Origin: Oscillospiraceae bacterium
GTDB taxonomy: Bacteria > Bacillota > Clostridia > Oscillospirales > Oscillospiraceae
Length of the DNA stretch: 6,176 bases
Assembly (NCBI GenBank): GCA_902765975.1
Contig: CACXBO010000070.1
Location: 1 to 6,176 of the forward strand
Direction of reading: 5' to 3'
Position numbers and translations under genes: made by a program. Every line of letters begins with the position of its first letter. Positions within the stretch are counted from its first letter, which is position 1. The notes beneath the pieces were generated by a model. It was not told the origin of the DNA and ran no database searches. It saw only the letters and a program-made list of their open reading frames with translations. Positions 1-5,596 of the stretch are shown piece after piece.

Positions 1-725
1 CACTTTGCCTTCTCCGCCGCCTCGCGAAGACGCTGCATCGCCACGCGGTCGGAGGAGAGGTCGACTCCGTCGGACTTCTTGAATTCGTTTACGAGGTACT
101 TGACTATCTCGGCGTCGAAATCGTCGCCGCCGAGACGGTTGTTGCCAGCCGTGGCAAGGACCTCGATAACGCCGTCGCCTATCTCAAGGATAGAGACGTC
201 GAAGGTGCCTCCGCCGAGGTCGTAGACCATGATCTTCTGATCCTGCTCCTTATCGAGACCGTAAGCAAGAGCTGCCGCAGTCGGCTCGTTTATTATACGC
301 TTGACCTCAAGACCTGCGATGCGACCCGCGTCCTTAGTCGCCTGACGCTGCGAGTCGGTGAAGTATGCGGGGACGGTGATGACGGCCTCGGTCACCTTCT
401 GACCGAGATAAGCCTCCGCGTCGGCCTTCAGCTTCTGAAGCACCATGGCGCTTATCTCCTGTGGAGCGTAGCTCTTTCCGTCTATAGTTACCTTGTAGTT
501 TGAGCCCATCTCGCGCTTAATCGAAGAGATCGTGCGGTCGGGATTTGTGATAGCCTGACGCTTTGCGACCTGACCTACCATTCTTTCGCCGTCCTTGGAG
601 AAGGCGACGACGGACGGGGTGGTGCGCGCTCCCTCGACGTTTGCTATTACGACCGGCTCGCCGCCTTCCATAACGGCGACGCAGCTGTTGGTAGTTCCGA
701 GATCAATACCGATTATCTTTGACAT
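1..725 (-). CDS. dnaK: Molecular chaperone DnaK (Hsp70), N-terminal 241 residues, cut by window edge
   Basis: This is the ATP-dependent Hsp70 chaperone of the cytoplasm, which folds and refolds client proteins with DnaJ and GrpE. Translating back from the ATG at 725-723 gives an uninterrupted frame to the left edge, so the 3' part is missing (partial, not broken). Hsp70 signatures are visible: IGIDLGTTNS at residues 5-14 (phosphate loop 1), VPAYFTDSQRQATKDAG at 118-134, INEPTAAALAYG at 145-156, and DLGGGTFDVS at 169-178 (phosphate loop 2). Only most of the nucleotide-binding domain is present; the peptide-binding domain lies outside. The stretch around residues 66-90 is short, as in Gram-positive DnaK that lack the Gram-negative insert (family knowledge). 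A strong AGGAGG (740-735) sits 9 nt before the ATG. It is the third gene of hrcA-grpE-dnaK, with 38 nt separating it from grpE and no promoter or terminator seen between them. Identification is very secure. Confidence 0.98.
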   Translation of the reverse strand, partial: MSKIIGIDLGTTNSCVAVMEGGEPVVIANVEGARTTPSVVAFSKDGERMVGQVAKRQAITNPDRTISSIKREMGSNYKVTIDGKSYAPQEISAMVLQKLKADAEAYLGQKVTEAVITVPAYFTDSQRQATKDAGRIAGLEVKRIINEPTAAALAYGLDKEQDQKIMVYDLGGGTFDVSILEIGDGVIEVLATAGNNRLGGDDFDAEIVKYLVNEFKKSDGVDLSSDRVAMQRLREAAEKAK

Positions 726-763
726 TTTTTATTTCCTCCTTGTAATTAGGGTTGTTTACATCT

Positions 764-1291
764 TCAGTTTGCGACCTTGACGAGCGAGAATCTTATGACC
801 TTGTCGCCGAGGGTGAAGCCCTTTTGGAATTCCTCGACTATCTCGCCCTCGCTATGATCCTCAGACTCGACGTGCATAACGGCGTTATGCAGGGCGGGAT
901 CGAATTTTGCGCCCTCAGCCTCTATGGGCTTTACGCCGAGATCGTCGAATATCGTTTTGAGCTGAGTCATCGTGAGCTCGACGCCCTTCTTATATGCGGG
1001 ATCCGAGCACTCAGCTCTGAGCGCGCGCTCAAGGTTATCGTATACCGGGAGCAGCTTCGTTACGGTTTCGGCCTTAACGTCGCGGAATATGCTCTCGCGC
1101 TCCTTCTGACTGCGCTTCCTGTAGTTATCGTATTCGGCGGCGAGACGGAGATATTTCTCCTTTTCTGCCGCAAGAAGAGCGTCTGCGTCCGGCTCTTCGC
1201 TCTTTTCGGGAGAGGAGACGTCCTCCGAGACCTTCTCTTCGGTCTCCGGAGTCTCCTGCGGCTCCTTCTTTTCCTTTTCCTTATCCTTCAC
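764..1291 (-). CDS. grpE: Nucleotide exchange factor GrpE
   Basis: GrpE dimers release ADP from DnaK and so reset the chaperone cycle in the cytoplasm. Numbering from the upstream ATG at 1300, the protein shows a highly charged Lys/Glu-rich disordered N-terminus (about 1-40), a long coiled-coil helix with LRLAAEYDNYRKR at 51-63, LLPVYDNLERAL at 83-94, then the beta-wing domain with FDPALHNAVM at 133-142 and GFTLGDKVIR at 161-170. Length (175-178 aa) is normal for the family. I choose the GTG at 1291-1289 as start (175 aa). The only good Shine-Dalgarno, AAGGAG at 1306-1301, lies 9 nt before this GTG but directly abuts the ATG at 1300-1298, leaving no spacing. The ATG start (764-1300) remains the alternative. 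Either way the gene overlaps the 3' end of hrcA (11 or 20 bp), suggesting translational coupling, and is followed by dnaK. Confidence 0.96.
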   Translation of the reverse strand: MKDKEKEKKEPQETPETEEKVSEDVSSPEKSEEPDADALLAAEKEKYLRLAAEYDNYRKRSQKERESIFRDVKAETVTKLLPVYDNLERALRAECSDPAYKKGVELTMTQLKTIFDDLGVKPIEAEGAKFDPALHNAVMHVESEDHSEGEIVEEFQKGFTLGDKVIRFSLVKVAN

Positions 1292-2360
1292 GCTTGTCAT
1301 CTCCTTCGCTTATCATAAGCTTCCCAAAGCCGGAGGGCGAAAGCATACCGCCTGAGAGAAGCCTGGAAAGTCCGTCGGCGATATAGCTTAGCTTCGCCGC
1401 GACCTTTGAATAGTCCATTCGCGTGGGGCCGACCACTCCGATAAGCCCCCTCGTGTTATCGCCGGCGTCGTAGCTCGCCAGCACGACGCTCGTGTCCTTG
1501 AGCTCCTCCGCGATATTCTCCGGACCGATCAGCACCCGGACGTCGCCGTCGGCACCAGCGACAGGGAGCTTCTGCGCGCCCTCGCCGGAGAAGTAGCTCA
1601 TAAGCTTGTGCGCCTTGCCGCTGTCCCTGAATTCGGGGAGCTTCAGAAGGCTCTCCCCTCCGGAAAAGACCGTTTCGCTCTCCCTCGCGCTCTTCAGCGA
1701 CTCGATGGCGAAGCTCGCGATAACTCCCGTGAGTCCCATAGGGTCGTTCGCGCCCCGCTCTGCGCTCTCAAGCATGAGCGGCGTCATATCCTCCTCGGCT
1801 ACGCCGGTAAAGGATGCGTTGAAAACCGCGCTCAGCCTTTTTAACAGAGACTCGTCGAAAGAGAAGGGAAGACGCACGAGCTTGTTCTTTACCGCGTTGT
1901 CGCTCAGAAGAAGAACGATGATAAAGCTGTTCGGGTCGAGATAGATGAGCTCAAAGCGCTTTACGGTCAGAGCTCTCGGCGCCGTTATCGTCAGAGCCGG
2001 GTAGCTCGTAAGCTCCGTGGCGAGCCTTCCGGCGTCGCCCATAAGCTTCTCCGGCTCGCGGGAGGAACCGAGCTCCCTTGTTATCAGCTCCGCCTCGTCG
2101 CCGTCGAGCTTCTTCTTTGTCATAAGTTCGTTGACGTAGAGCCGGTAGCCCTTCGAGGTCGGTATCCTGCCTGCCGAGGTGTGGGGCTGCTCAAGGTATC
2201 CCGCCTTCTCAAGAGCGGCAAGCTCGGAACGCACAGTCGCGGGCGAAAAGTCCAGCCCGGAGCGTTCAAGCACCGTTTTCGAGCCGACAGGCTCGGCGGA
2301 GATTATATACTCCTCAACTACGGCGGAGAGTATTTTCTTTTTTCTTTCGGAAAGCTCCAT
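1281..2360 (-). CDS. hrcA: Heat-inducible transcription repressor HrcA
   Basis: HrcA is the class I heat-shock repressor; as a dimer it binds the CIRCE inverted repeat and its activity is tuned by GroEL (family knowledge). The 359-aa product begins LSERKKKILSAVVEEYI (residues 3-19), a winged helix-turn-helix, with SPATVRSELAALEKAGYLEQ at 39-58 and the HrcA hallmark HTSAGRIPTSKGYRLYV at 60-76. Further on, the GAF-like dimerisation domain and C-terminal ELKDTSVVLASYDAG and GLIGVVGPTRMDYSKVA are typical. Length is close to the usual 340-360 aa. The ATG at 2360-2358 has GAGG (2369-2366) 5 nt upstream. It is the first gene of the operon and its promoter overlaps a perfect CIRCE (2377-2403), so it should autorepress together with grpE and dnaK. 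It overlaps grpE at its 3' end. No missing residues or frameshift seen. Confidence 0.98.
   Translation of the reverse strand: MELSERKKKILSAVVEEYIISAEPVGSKTVLERSGLDFSPATVRSELAALEKAGYLEQPHTSAGRIPTSKGYRLYVNELMTKKKLDGDEAELITRELGSSREPEKLMGDAGRLATELTSYPALTITAPRALTVKRFELIYLDPNSFIIVLLLSDNAVKNKLVRLPFSFDESLLKRLSAVFNASFTGVAEEDMTPLMLESAERGANDPMGLTGVIASFAIESLKSARESETVFSGGESLLKLPEFRDSGKAHKLMSYFSGEGAQKLPVAGADGDVRVLIGPENIAEELKDTSVVLASYDAGDNTRGLIGVVGPTRMDYSKVAAKLSYIADGLSRLLSGGMLSPSGFGKLMISEGDDKREG
1301..1306 (-). promoter_or_regulatory. Ribosome binding site that decides the grpE start
   Basis: AAGGAG on the minus strand lies inside the last hrcA codons. It has 0 nt spacing to the ATG at 1300 and 9 nt spacing to the in-frame GTG at 1291. 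Normal Shine-Dalgarno spacing is about 5-10 nt, so it supports the GTG start. Confidence 0.7.
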
Positions 2361-2376
2361 AGCGACCTCACTGCGG

Positions 2377-2403
2377 TTAGCACTCTTTTCTTTCGAGTGC
2401 TAA
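2377..2403 (-). promoter_or_regulatory. CIRCE operator (HrcA binding site)
   Basis: The sequence TTAGCACTC, a 9-nt spacer, then GAGTGCTAA matches the CIRCE consensus at all 18 arm positions. It lies 16 nt before the hrcA start codon. Its upstream arm shares 2 bp with the predicted -10 box (2407-2402) and the rest covers the expected transcription start, so HrcA bound here would block initiation. This is the only CIRCE I see in the window. Confidence 0.98.
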
Positions 2404-2430
2404 TTTACCACTATAGTCAGAGAATGTCAA
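2402..2430 (-). promoter_or_regulatory. Sigma-A-type promoter of the hrcA-grpE-dnaK operon
   Basis: On the minus strand TTGACA (2430-2425, perfect -35) is followed after exactly 17 nt by TAAATT (2407-2402, 4 of 6 to TATAAT). The expected start of transcription is near 2395, inside CIRCE. A vegetative promoter under an HrcA operator is the standard class I heat-shock arrangement. Confidence 0.85.
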
Positions 2431-2460
2431 GTGGTGATCGGGCATTTAATAAATAATTCA

Positions 2461-2497
2461 TAAAAAAATCAAGGCAAACCTTTCGGCTTGCCTTGAT
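2461..2497 (-). terminator. Rho-independent terminator of the cold-shock gene
   Basis: The minus-strand transcript can fold a 13-bp stem (arms 2497-2485 and 2480-2468) around a GAAA tetraloop (2484-2481), followed at once by seven T (2468-2462). One pair (2478/2487) is a G.U wobble in the minus-strand RNA but would be an A.C mismatch in the plus-strand RNA, so the minus direction is favoured. It begins 17 nt after the csp stop codon and ends about 30 nt before the hrcA -35, insulating the heat-shock operon from csp readthrough. Confidence 0.95.
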
Positions 2498-2514
2498 CTG
2501 TGTGTTACTGTAAA

Positions 2515-2736
2515 TTACTCGGCCTTTACGGGGACGACGTTTACAGCGCGCTGCTTGGAGCTGTCGCGGGGATCGGGCTCGGTCTCGTAGGTGACCTTCT
2601 GACCCTCGGCAAGGGTCTTATAACCGTCCATCTGAATGGCGGAAAAATGTACGAAAACATCGCCGCTTCCGTCGTCGTTGGAGATAAAGCCGTAGCCCTT
2701 CTCCTGATTGAACCATTTTACAGTACCGTTGTTCAT
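2515..2736 (-). CDS. Cold-shock protein (CspA/CspB family, single cold-shock domain)
   Basis: A small cytoplasmic OB-fold protein that binds single-stranded RNA/DNA and acts as RNA chaperone and, in E. coli homologues, transcription antiterminator (family knowledge). The 73-aa product starts MNNGTVKWFNQEKGYGFIS, with RNP1 (KGYGFIS, 13-19) and RNP2 (VFVHF, 27-31) complete, and the usual aromatic residues W8, F9, F17, F28 and F31 present. It is a few residues longer than the usual 65-70, mainly through an extended loop around residues 53-63 (EPDPRDSSKQR) where homologues commonly have a short Gly-rich turn. The start has AGGAGG (2750-2745) 8 nt upstream. The gene is monocistronic: own consensus promoter, leader of about 110 nt with a terminator-like hairpin, and a strong terminator after the stop. 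Which csp paralogue it is cannot be told from this window. Confidence 0.97.
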   Translation of the reverse strand: MNNGTVKWFNQEKGYGFISNDDGSGDVFVHFSAIQMDGYKTLAEGQKVTYETEPDPRDSSKQRAVNVVPVKAE

Positions 2737-2773
2737 TTATATTACCTCCTAAGGGATTATGTACAAGGACAAT

Positions 2774-2827
2774 AAAAAAATCGCCCCGGCGCTTCGTCGA
2801 TGCGACGCGGAAGACGCCAGACAGCGA
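2774..2827 (-). terminator. Terminator-like hairpin in the csp 5' leader (candidate attenuator or thermoswitch)
   Basis: Within the csp leader the minus-strand RNA can fold a long hairpin. From the outside inwards the pairs are 2827-2824 with 2784-2781 (TCGC/GCGA), 2820-2815 with 2791-2786 (CTGGCG/CGCCGG, one G.U), 2813-2811 with 2794-2792 (CTT/AAG) and 2807-2803 with 2799-2795 (CGTCG/CGACG), closed by a 3-nt loop. Small bulges lie mainly on the 5' side. The structure is followed directly by seven T (2780-2774), the layout of an intrinsic terminator, about 20 nt after the predicted transcription start and 24 nt before the Shine-Dalgarno. The pairing was read by eye; function (attenuation, antitermination by Csp, or temperature sensing) is inference. 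Confidence 0.6.
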
Positions 2828-2852
2828 AGAGATATCATTCAAGTACATCGCA

Positions 2853-2881
2853 ATTATATATTCAAGTTCCCAAAATGTCAA
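2853..2881 (-). promoter_or_regulatory. Full-consensus promoter of the cold-shock gene
   Basis: Minus strand TTGACA (2881-2876), 17 nt, TATAAT (2858-2853): all 12 box positions match consensus with optimal spacing. An A-rich stretch just upstream (A8 at 2901-2894) could act as an UP element. Start of transcription is expected near 2846, giving a leader of about 110 nt before the csp ATG. Such strength fits an abundant protein whose output is then limited after initiation. Confidence 0.92.
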
Positions 2882-2899
2882 CCGATTATTTACTTTTTT

Positions 2900-2928
2900 T
2901 TGACAAAAATGCGAAAACGGAGTATTTT
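2900..2928 (+). promoter_or_regulatory. Possible distal promoter of the glycosyltransferase operon
   Basis: TTGACA (2900-2905), 17 nt, TATTTT (2923-2928, 4 of 6). Its perfect -35 stands back to back with the csp -35 on the other strand, 18 bp apart. The weak -10 makes it less likely than the proximal promoter. Confidence 0.4.
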
Positions 2929-2952
2929 TATTCATTCGTCAAAACGCAGAGA

Positions 2953-2981
2953 TTGAAATAAATGTCGAAGGGTGTTATACT
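2953..2981 (+). promoter_or_regulatory. Probable promoter of the glycosyltransferase-acyltransferase operon
   Basis: TTGAAA (2953-2958, 5 of 6), 17 nt, TATACT (2976-2981, 5 of 6). Transcription would start near 2988, giving a leader of about 30 nt that contains the Shine-Dalgarno GGGAG. Confidence 0.72.
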
Positions 2982-3003
2982 GATTCGGGCATAAAGAAAG
3001 CAC

Positions 3004-3008
3004 GGGAG
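3004..3008 (+). promoter_or_regulatory. Ribosome binding site selecting the GTG start of the glycosyltransferase
   Basis: GGGAG lies 8 nt before the GTG at 3017. A stop codon (TGA, 3014-3016) directly precedes that GTG in frame, so no earlier start is possible. The ATG at 3013 is in another frame and opens only 23 codons. Confidence 0.75.
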
Positions 3009-3016
3009 TGATATGA

Positions 3017-4162
3017 GTGATAATTGCCGTTGTATGCGACGTTCTGGGAGAGAGGAACAACGGGACGACTATTGCGGCCTATAATCTTATCGAGAGCCTG
3101 AAAAAGCGCGGGCACGAGGTAAGAGTGGTCTGTTCCGACGAGGCAAGGCGCGGTGAAGACGGATATTTCGTCTGTCCGAAATTCGACTTCGGACCGCTGA
3201 ACGGCTATGTTAAGAAAAACGGCGTCGTTCCCGCCAAGGCGGATATGAAGGTGCTTGAGGAGGCGCTGAGCGGCGTCGATCTCATACACGTTATGATACC
3301 CTTTTCGCTCGGCAAGGCTTCGGCGGAATACGCGCATAAAAACGGCATACCGCTGACTGCGGGCTTTCACTGCCAGGCGGAAAACATAACCGGGCATCTC
3401 TTTTTGAAAAACTCACGGCTTGCAGGAAAAATGGCGTATAAAGCATTTTACAGAAGGCTCTATCGCTATTGCGACGGCATACATTATCCGTCGCGCTTTA
3501 TTTGCGACGTTTTCGAGGATGTCGTTGGCCCGACTCCGAGATATATAATATCAAACGGAGTGGCGAAGGACTTCAGACCCTTCCGCGCCGAAAAGCCGGA
3601 GGAACTGAAGGATAAATTCATCGTCCTCTTCACCGGACGCTACAGCCCGGAGAAGAGCCATTGGGTGCTCATAGACGCAGTGGCCCTCTCAAAGTACAAA
3701 AACGATATCCGGCTCATTTTTGCCGGCGCAGGACCGCTGGAGGAGAAGCTGCGGGCGAGAGCGGCTAAGAGAGGCATAGCCGAGCCGATAATGCGCTTCT
3801 TCACAAGGGAGGAAATGGTCAAAACAATCAATATGAGCGACCTATACGTTCACCCCTCCGAGATAGAGATTGAGGCGATAAGCTGCCTGGAGGCGATAGC
3901 CTGCGGGAAAACTCCGCTCATCGCTGATTCACCCAAGAGCGCTACTCGGGCTTTTGCCCTCCACGACACCAACCTTTTCAAGGTGAACGACCCCAAGGAT
4001 CTTGCTCTGAAGCTCGATTACTGGATAGAGCACCCGGAAGAGCGGGAAAAATGCGCCGCGGATTATCTCGGCTATTCCGCACGTTTCGACTACGACGCCT
4101 GTATGCGAAAGATGGAGGAGATGATGCTCTCCGTCGCGGAGGATAAGAGAGATGAAGGCTGA
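3017..4162 (+). CDS. GT4-family (GT-B fold) glycosyltransferase, probably glycolipid-forming
   Basis: A 381-aa retaining glycosyltransferase that would move a sugar from a nucleotide-sugar donor to an acceptor at the cytoplasmic face of the membrane. The N-terminal acceptor domain opens with MIIAVVCDVL, then NNGTT (14-18) in the place of the usual Gly-rich loop, DLIHVMIPF (88-96) and H118 in GFHCQAEN. The C-terminal donor domain has FTGRYSPEKSH (205-215), LIFAGAGPLEEKL (233-245) and the GT4 EX7E motif E284-E292 within EIEIEAISCLEAIACG, where the common EGxG is replaced by EIEI. No signal peptide or membrane segment, as in peripheral GT4 enzymes. The GTG start is forced by the preceding stop codon and has GGGAG 8 nt upstream. 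It overlaps the following acyltransferase by 11 bp, which suggests a shared lipid substrate, such as diacylglycerol or a lipid-linked sugar; this is inference. Exact sugar and acceptor cannot be read. Family assignment is firm, specificity is not. Confidence 0.9.
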   Translation: MIIAVVCDVLGERNNGTTIAAYNLIESLKKRGHEVRVVCSDEARRGEDGYFVCPKFDFGPLNGYVKKNGVVPAKADMKVLEEALSGVDLIHVMIPFSLGKASAEYAHKNGIPLTAGFHCQAENITGHLFLKNSRLAGKMAYKAFYRRLYRYCDGIHYPSRFICDVFEDVVGPTPRYIISNGVAKDFRPFRAEKPEELKDKFIVLFTGRYSPEKSHWVLIDAVALSKYKNDIRLIFAGAGPLEEKLRARAAKRGIAEPIMRFFTREEMVKTINMSDLYVHPSEIEIEAISCLEAIACGKTPLIADSPKSATRAFALHDTNLFKVNDPKDLALKLDYWIEHPEEREKCAADYLGYSARFDYDACMRKMEEMMLSVAEDKRDEG

Positions 4163-4943
4163 GAGAGTCATATACTGGTCCGATGAGAGAAACGACGACT
4201 TTTCGGGTAACGACATCTCGACGGTAAAGGTTGGAGCAGATTTCAAATTCGTCAGAAAGAGCCCGGTCTGGCGCTTTTTCGCGTTTATCGCTTATTATGT
4301 GATCGCCGTTCCGCTTGTGTTTCTTATATCGAAATTATATCTCGGACTTCGCTTTGAGAACAGGAAAGCTGTGAGAAAGCTCGGGAGGAGCGGCTTTTTC
4401 CTTTACGGAAACCATACCCGCGGTCTCGACGCCTTTATCCCCGCGATGGCAGCCTTTCCGAAAAAGGCGTACATCATCGCAAACCCGGACGCTGTGAGTC
4501 TGCCGCTTCTCAAGCACTTCGTTATGATGATCGGCTGCCTGCCCGTTCCGACGGAGCTTGACGGCATGCGCGGCTTTCTCTCCGCCGTGAAGGAGAGATA
4601 CAGAGAGGGCTGCGCCGTCGGTATATATCCGGAGGCGCATATCTGGCCGTTCTACACGGGGATAAGGAACTTCGGCGACGTATCCTTCAGATACCCGGTC
4701 GAGGAAAACGCTCCCGTTATTGCGATGACGACGACCTACAGAAAGAGAAAGGGGCTTTTTGCCCTCGCGAAAAAGCCGGCTATGACGATAAGATTATCTG
4801 ATCCGATGTACCCCGACGCCTCGCTCTCTCCGAAGGCTGCAAGGCGCGAGCTTCGAGACAGGGTCTACGGCTTCATGGTCAAGACCGTTGAGTCCGCAGA
4901 AGAGAACGTCGAATACATAAAATACGTTAAAAAGGAGCTGTGA
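4152..4943 (+). CDS. PlsC-like lysophospholipid acyltransferase (LPLAT superfamily)
   Basis: A 263-aa membrane-bound acyltransferase, expected to esterify a hydroxyl of a glycerolipid, lysophospholipid or glycolipid with a fatty acid from acyl-ACP, acyl-phosphate or acyl-CoA. Residues 1-38 are polar; a hydrophobic anchor follows at about 41-66 (RFFAFIAYYVIAVPLVFLIS). The catalytic HX4D motif is H88-D93 in GNHTRGLD. The third motif, usually FPEGTRS, reads YPEAHIW at 159-165: the Pro-Glu is kept but Gly-Thr-Arg is lost. APVIAM (187-192) fits motif IV. The ATG at 4152 has GGAGG (4138-4142) 9 nt upstream, inside the end of the glycosyltransferase gene, so the pair is likely translationally coupled. 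Its last codons form one arm of the shared terminator hairpin. It may be a standard 1-acylglycerol-3-phosphate acyltransferase, but the divergent motif and the neighbour favour a glycolipid or other less usual acceptor; that part is inference. Confidence 0.88.
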   Translation: MKAERVIYWSDERNDDFSGNDISTVKVGADFKFVRKSPVWRFFAFIAYYVIAVPLVFLISKLYLGLRFENRKAVRKLGRSGFFLYGNHTRGLDAFIPAMAAFPKKAYIIANPDAVSLPLLKHFVMMIGCLPVPTELDGMRGFLSAVKERYREGCAVGIYPEAHIWPFYTGIRNFGDVSFRYPVEENAPVIAMTTTYRKRKGLFALAKKPAMTIRLSDPMYPDASLSPKAARRELRDRVYGFMVKTVESAEENVEYIKYVKKEL

Positions 4944-4970
4944 GATGAGTCTCACAGCTCCTTTAATAAT
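4929..4970. terminator. Bidirectional terminator shared by the convergent genes and encoding both C-termini
   Basis: A perfect 15-bp inverted repeat (4931-4945 and 4950-4964, arm AAAGGAGCTGTGAGA) with a 4-nt loop TGAG. Read on the plus strand the stem ends in CCTTTAATAATT; on the minus strand it ends in T5 from the A run at 4929-4933. It can therefore terminate both the acyltransferase and the HAD phosphatase transcripts, with the minus direction having the better T run. Each arm contains AAG GAG CTG TGA, the last codons and stop of the gene entering from that side, so both proteins end in K-E-L. Confidence 0.88.
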
Positions 4971-5596
4971 TCGGAGGGCTTGCCGATTATTTTCGCGGCG
5001 CCGCGTTCGCTGAGAAGCTCACGGCTGCGAAAGCCCCAGCTCACAGATACGCATGGAATACCGGCGGCGCGTGCCGTCGCTATATCGACCTCGCTGTCGC
5101 CCACGTAAACGCACTCGTATTTCTCGCTCCGCAATTCACGCATGGCGGCGAGAACGGTGTCGGGCGCGGGCTTTATATCAACGCCGGGCTTTGCGCCGAT
5201 CGCGACGGAGATAAGACCGGGGAAGAACCTGCGGGCGAGCTTTTTCACAGCCGCGTCCTGCTTGTTGGAGACGACGGCAAGCTTGAATTCCCGGCGGTTA
5301 AGCTCGCGCAAAAGCTCTATCACGCCGGGGTAAGGCGCGGTCTTCTCTGCGCTGTGCGCCGTGTAGTATTCGTCGTACCAGGCGAGGATGCCGTCGAAGC
5401 CCGCCTCGCTTTTTCCGGCGGGAAGGCAGCGTGCTATGAGATTTGCCGCTCCGTTTCCAACGAAGGAACGGATCTCGTCGATACTGCGTTCCCTATACCC
5501 GAATCGGCGCATTGTCGCATTCACGGCGTCGCGAAGGTCGTCGAGCGTGTTGAGCAGAGTTCCGTCAAGGTCAAAAATTACCGTCGTGTATCTCAT
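4952..5596 (-). CDS. HAD-IA family phosphatase, phosphoglycolate phosphatase-like
   Basis: A 214-aa cytoplasmic haloacid dehalogenase-superfamily hydrolase, expected to dephosphorylate a small phosphorylated metabolite through an aspartyl-phosphate intermediate with Mg2+. All four HAD motifs are present: I FDLDGT (8-13, nucleophile D9 and general acid/base D11), II S110 in VVSNK, III K142 in KPAPD, IV GDSEVD (166-171). The helical C1 cap lies between motifs I and II (about 15-95), placing it in subfamily IA with Gph/PGP and pyrophosphatase PpaX types. Length is usual for the family. The ATG at 5596 shares its A with the stop of the upstream TSCPD gene (TAATG), and GAGG lies 4 nt before it, so translation is probably coupled. 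The 3' end lies inside the shared terminator hairpin. The natural substrate is not readable; phosphoglycolate is only the commonest annotation for such proteins. Confidence 0.93.
   Translation of the reverse strand: MRYTTVIFDLDGTLLNTLDDLRDAVNATMRRFGYRERSIDEIRSFVGNGAANLIARCLPAGKSEAGFDGILAWYDEYYTAHSAEKTAPYPGVIELLRELNRREFKLAVVSNKQDAAVKKLARRFFPGLISVAIGAKPGVDIKPAPDTVLAAMRELRSEKYECVYVGDSEVDIATARAAGIPCVSVSWGFRSRELLSERGAAKIIGKPSELLKEL

Noticed and set aside
726..763. Possible promoter or terminator between grpE and dnaK
   Set aside because: The 38-nt gap holds only the dnaK ribosome binding site; no hairpin with a T run, no -35/-10 pair and no second CIRCE.
752..1318. A 188-codon plus-strand open frame opposite grpE
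   Set aside because: It is antisense to an unmistakable grpE, its product is a compositionally odd Leu-rich shadow, and it has no ribosome binding site or known motif.
2500..2775. A 91-codon plus-strand frame opposite csp
   Set aside because: It is a shadow of the cold-shock gene and has no supporting start signals.
2618..2935. A 105-codon minus-strand frame running across the csp promoter and leader
   Set aside because: It starts upstream of the consensus csp promoter, contains the hairpin region, and ends inside csp in another frame; no homology is recognisable.
3013..3084. A 23-codon frame from the ATG at 3013, just before the glycosyltransferase GTG and in another frame
   Set aside because: The ATG is only 4 nt from GGGAG, the GTG start is better spaced, and the peptide overlaps the conserved N-terminus of the glycosyltransferase. 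A regulatory upstream ORF is possible but nothing supports it.
3929..4246. A 105-codon minus-strand frame across the glycosyltransferase-acyltransferase junction
   Set aside because: It is antisense to conserved motifs of both genes, with no start signal.
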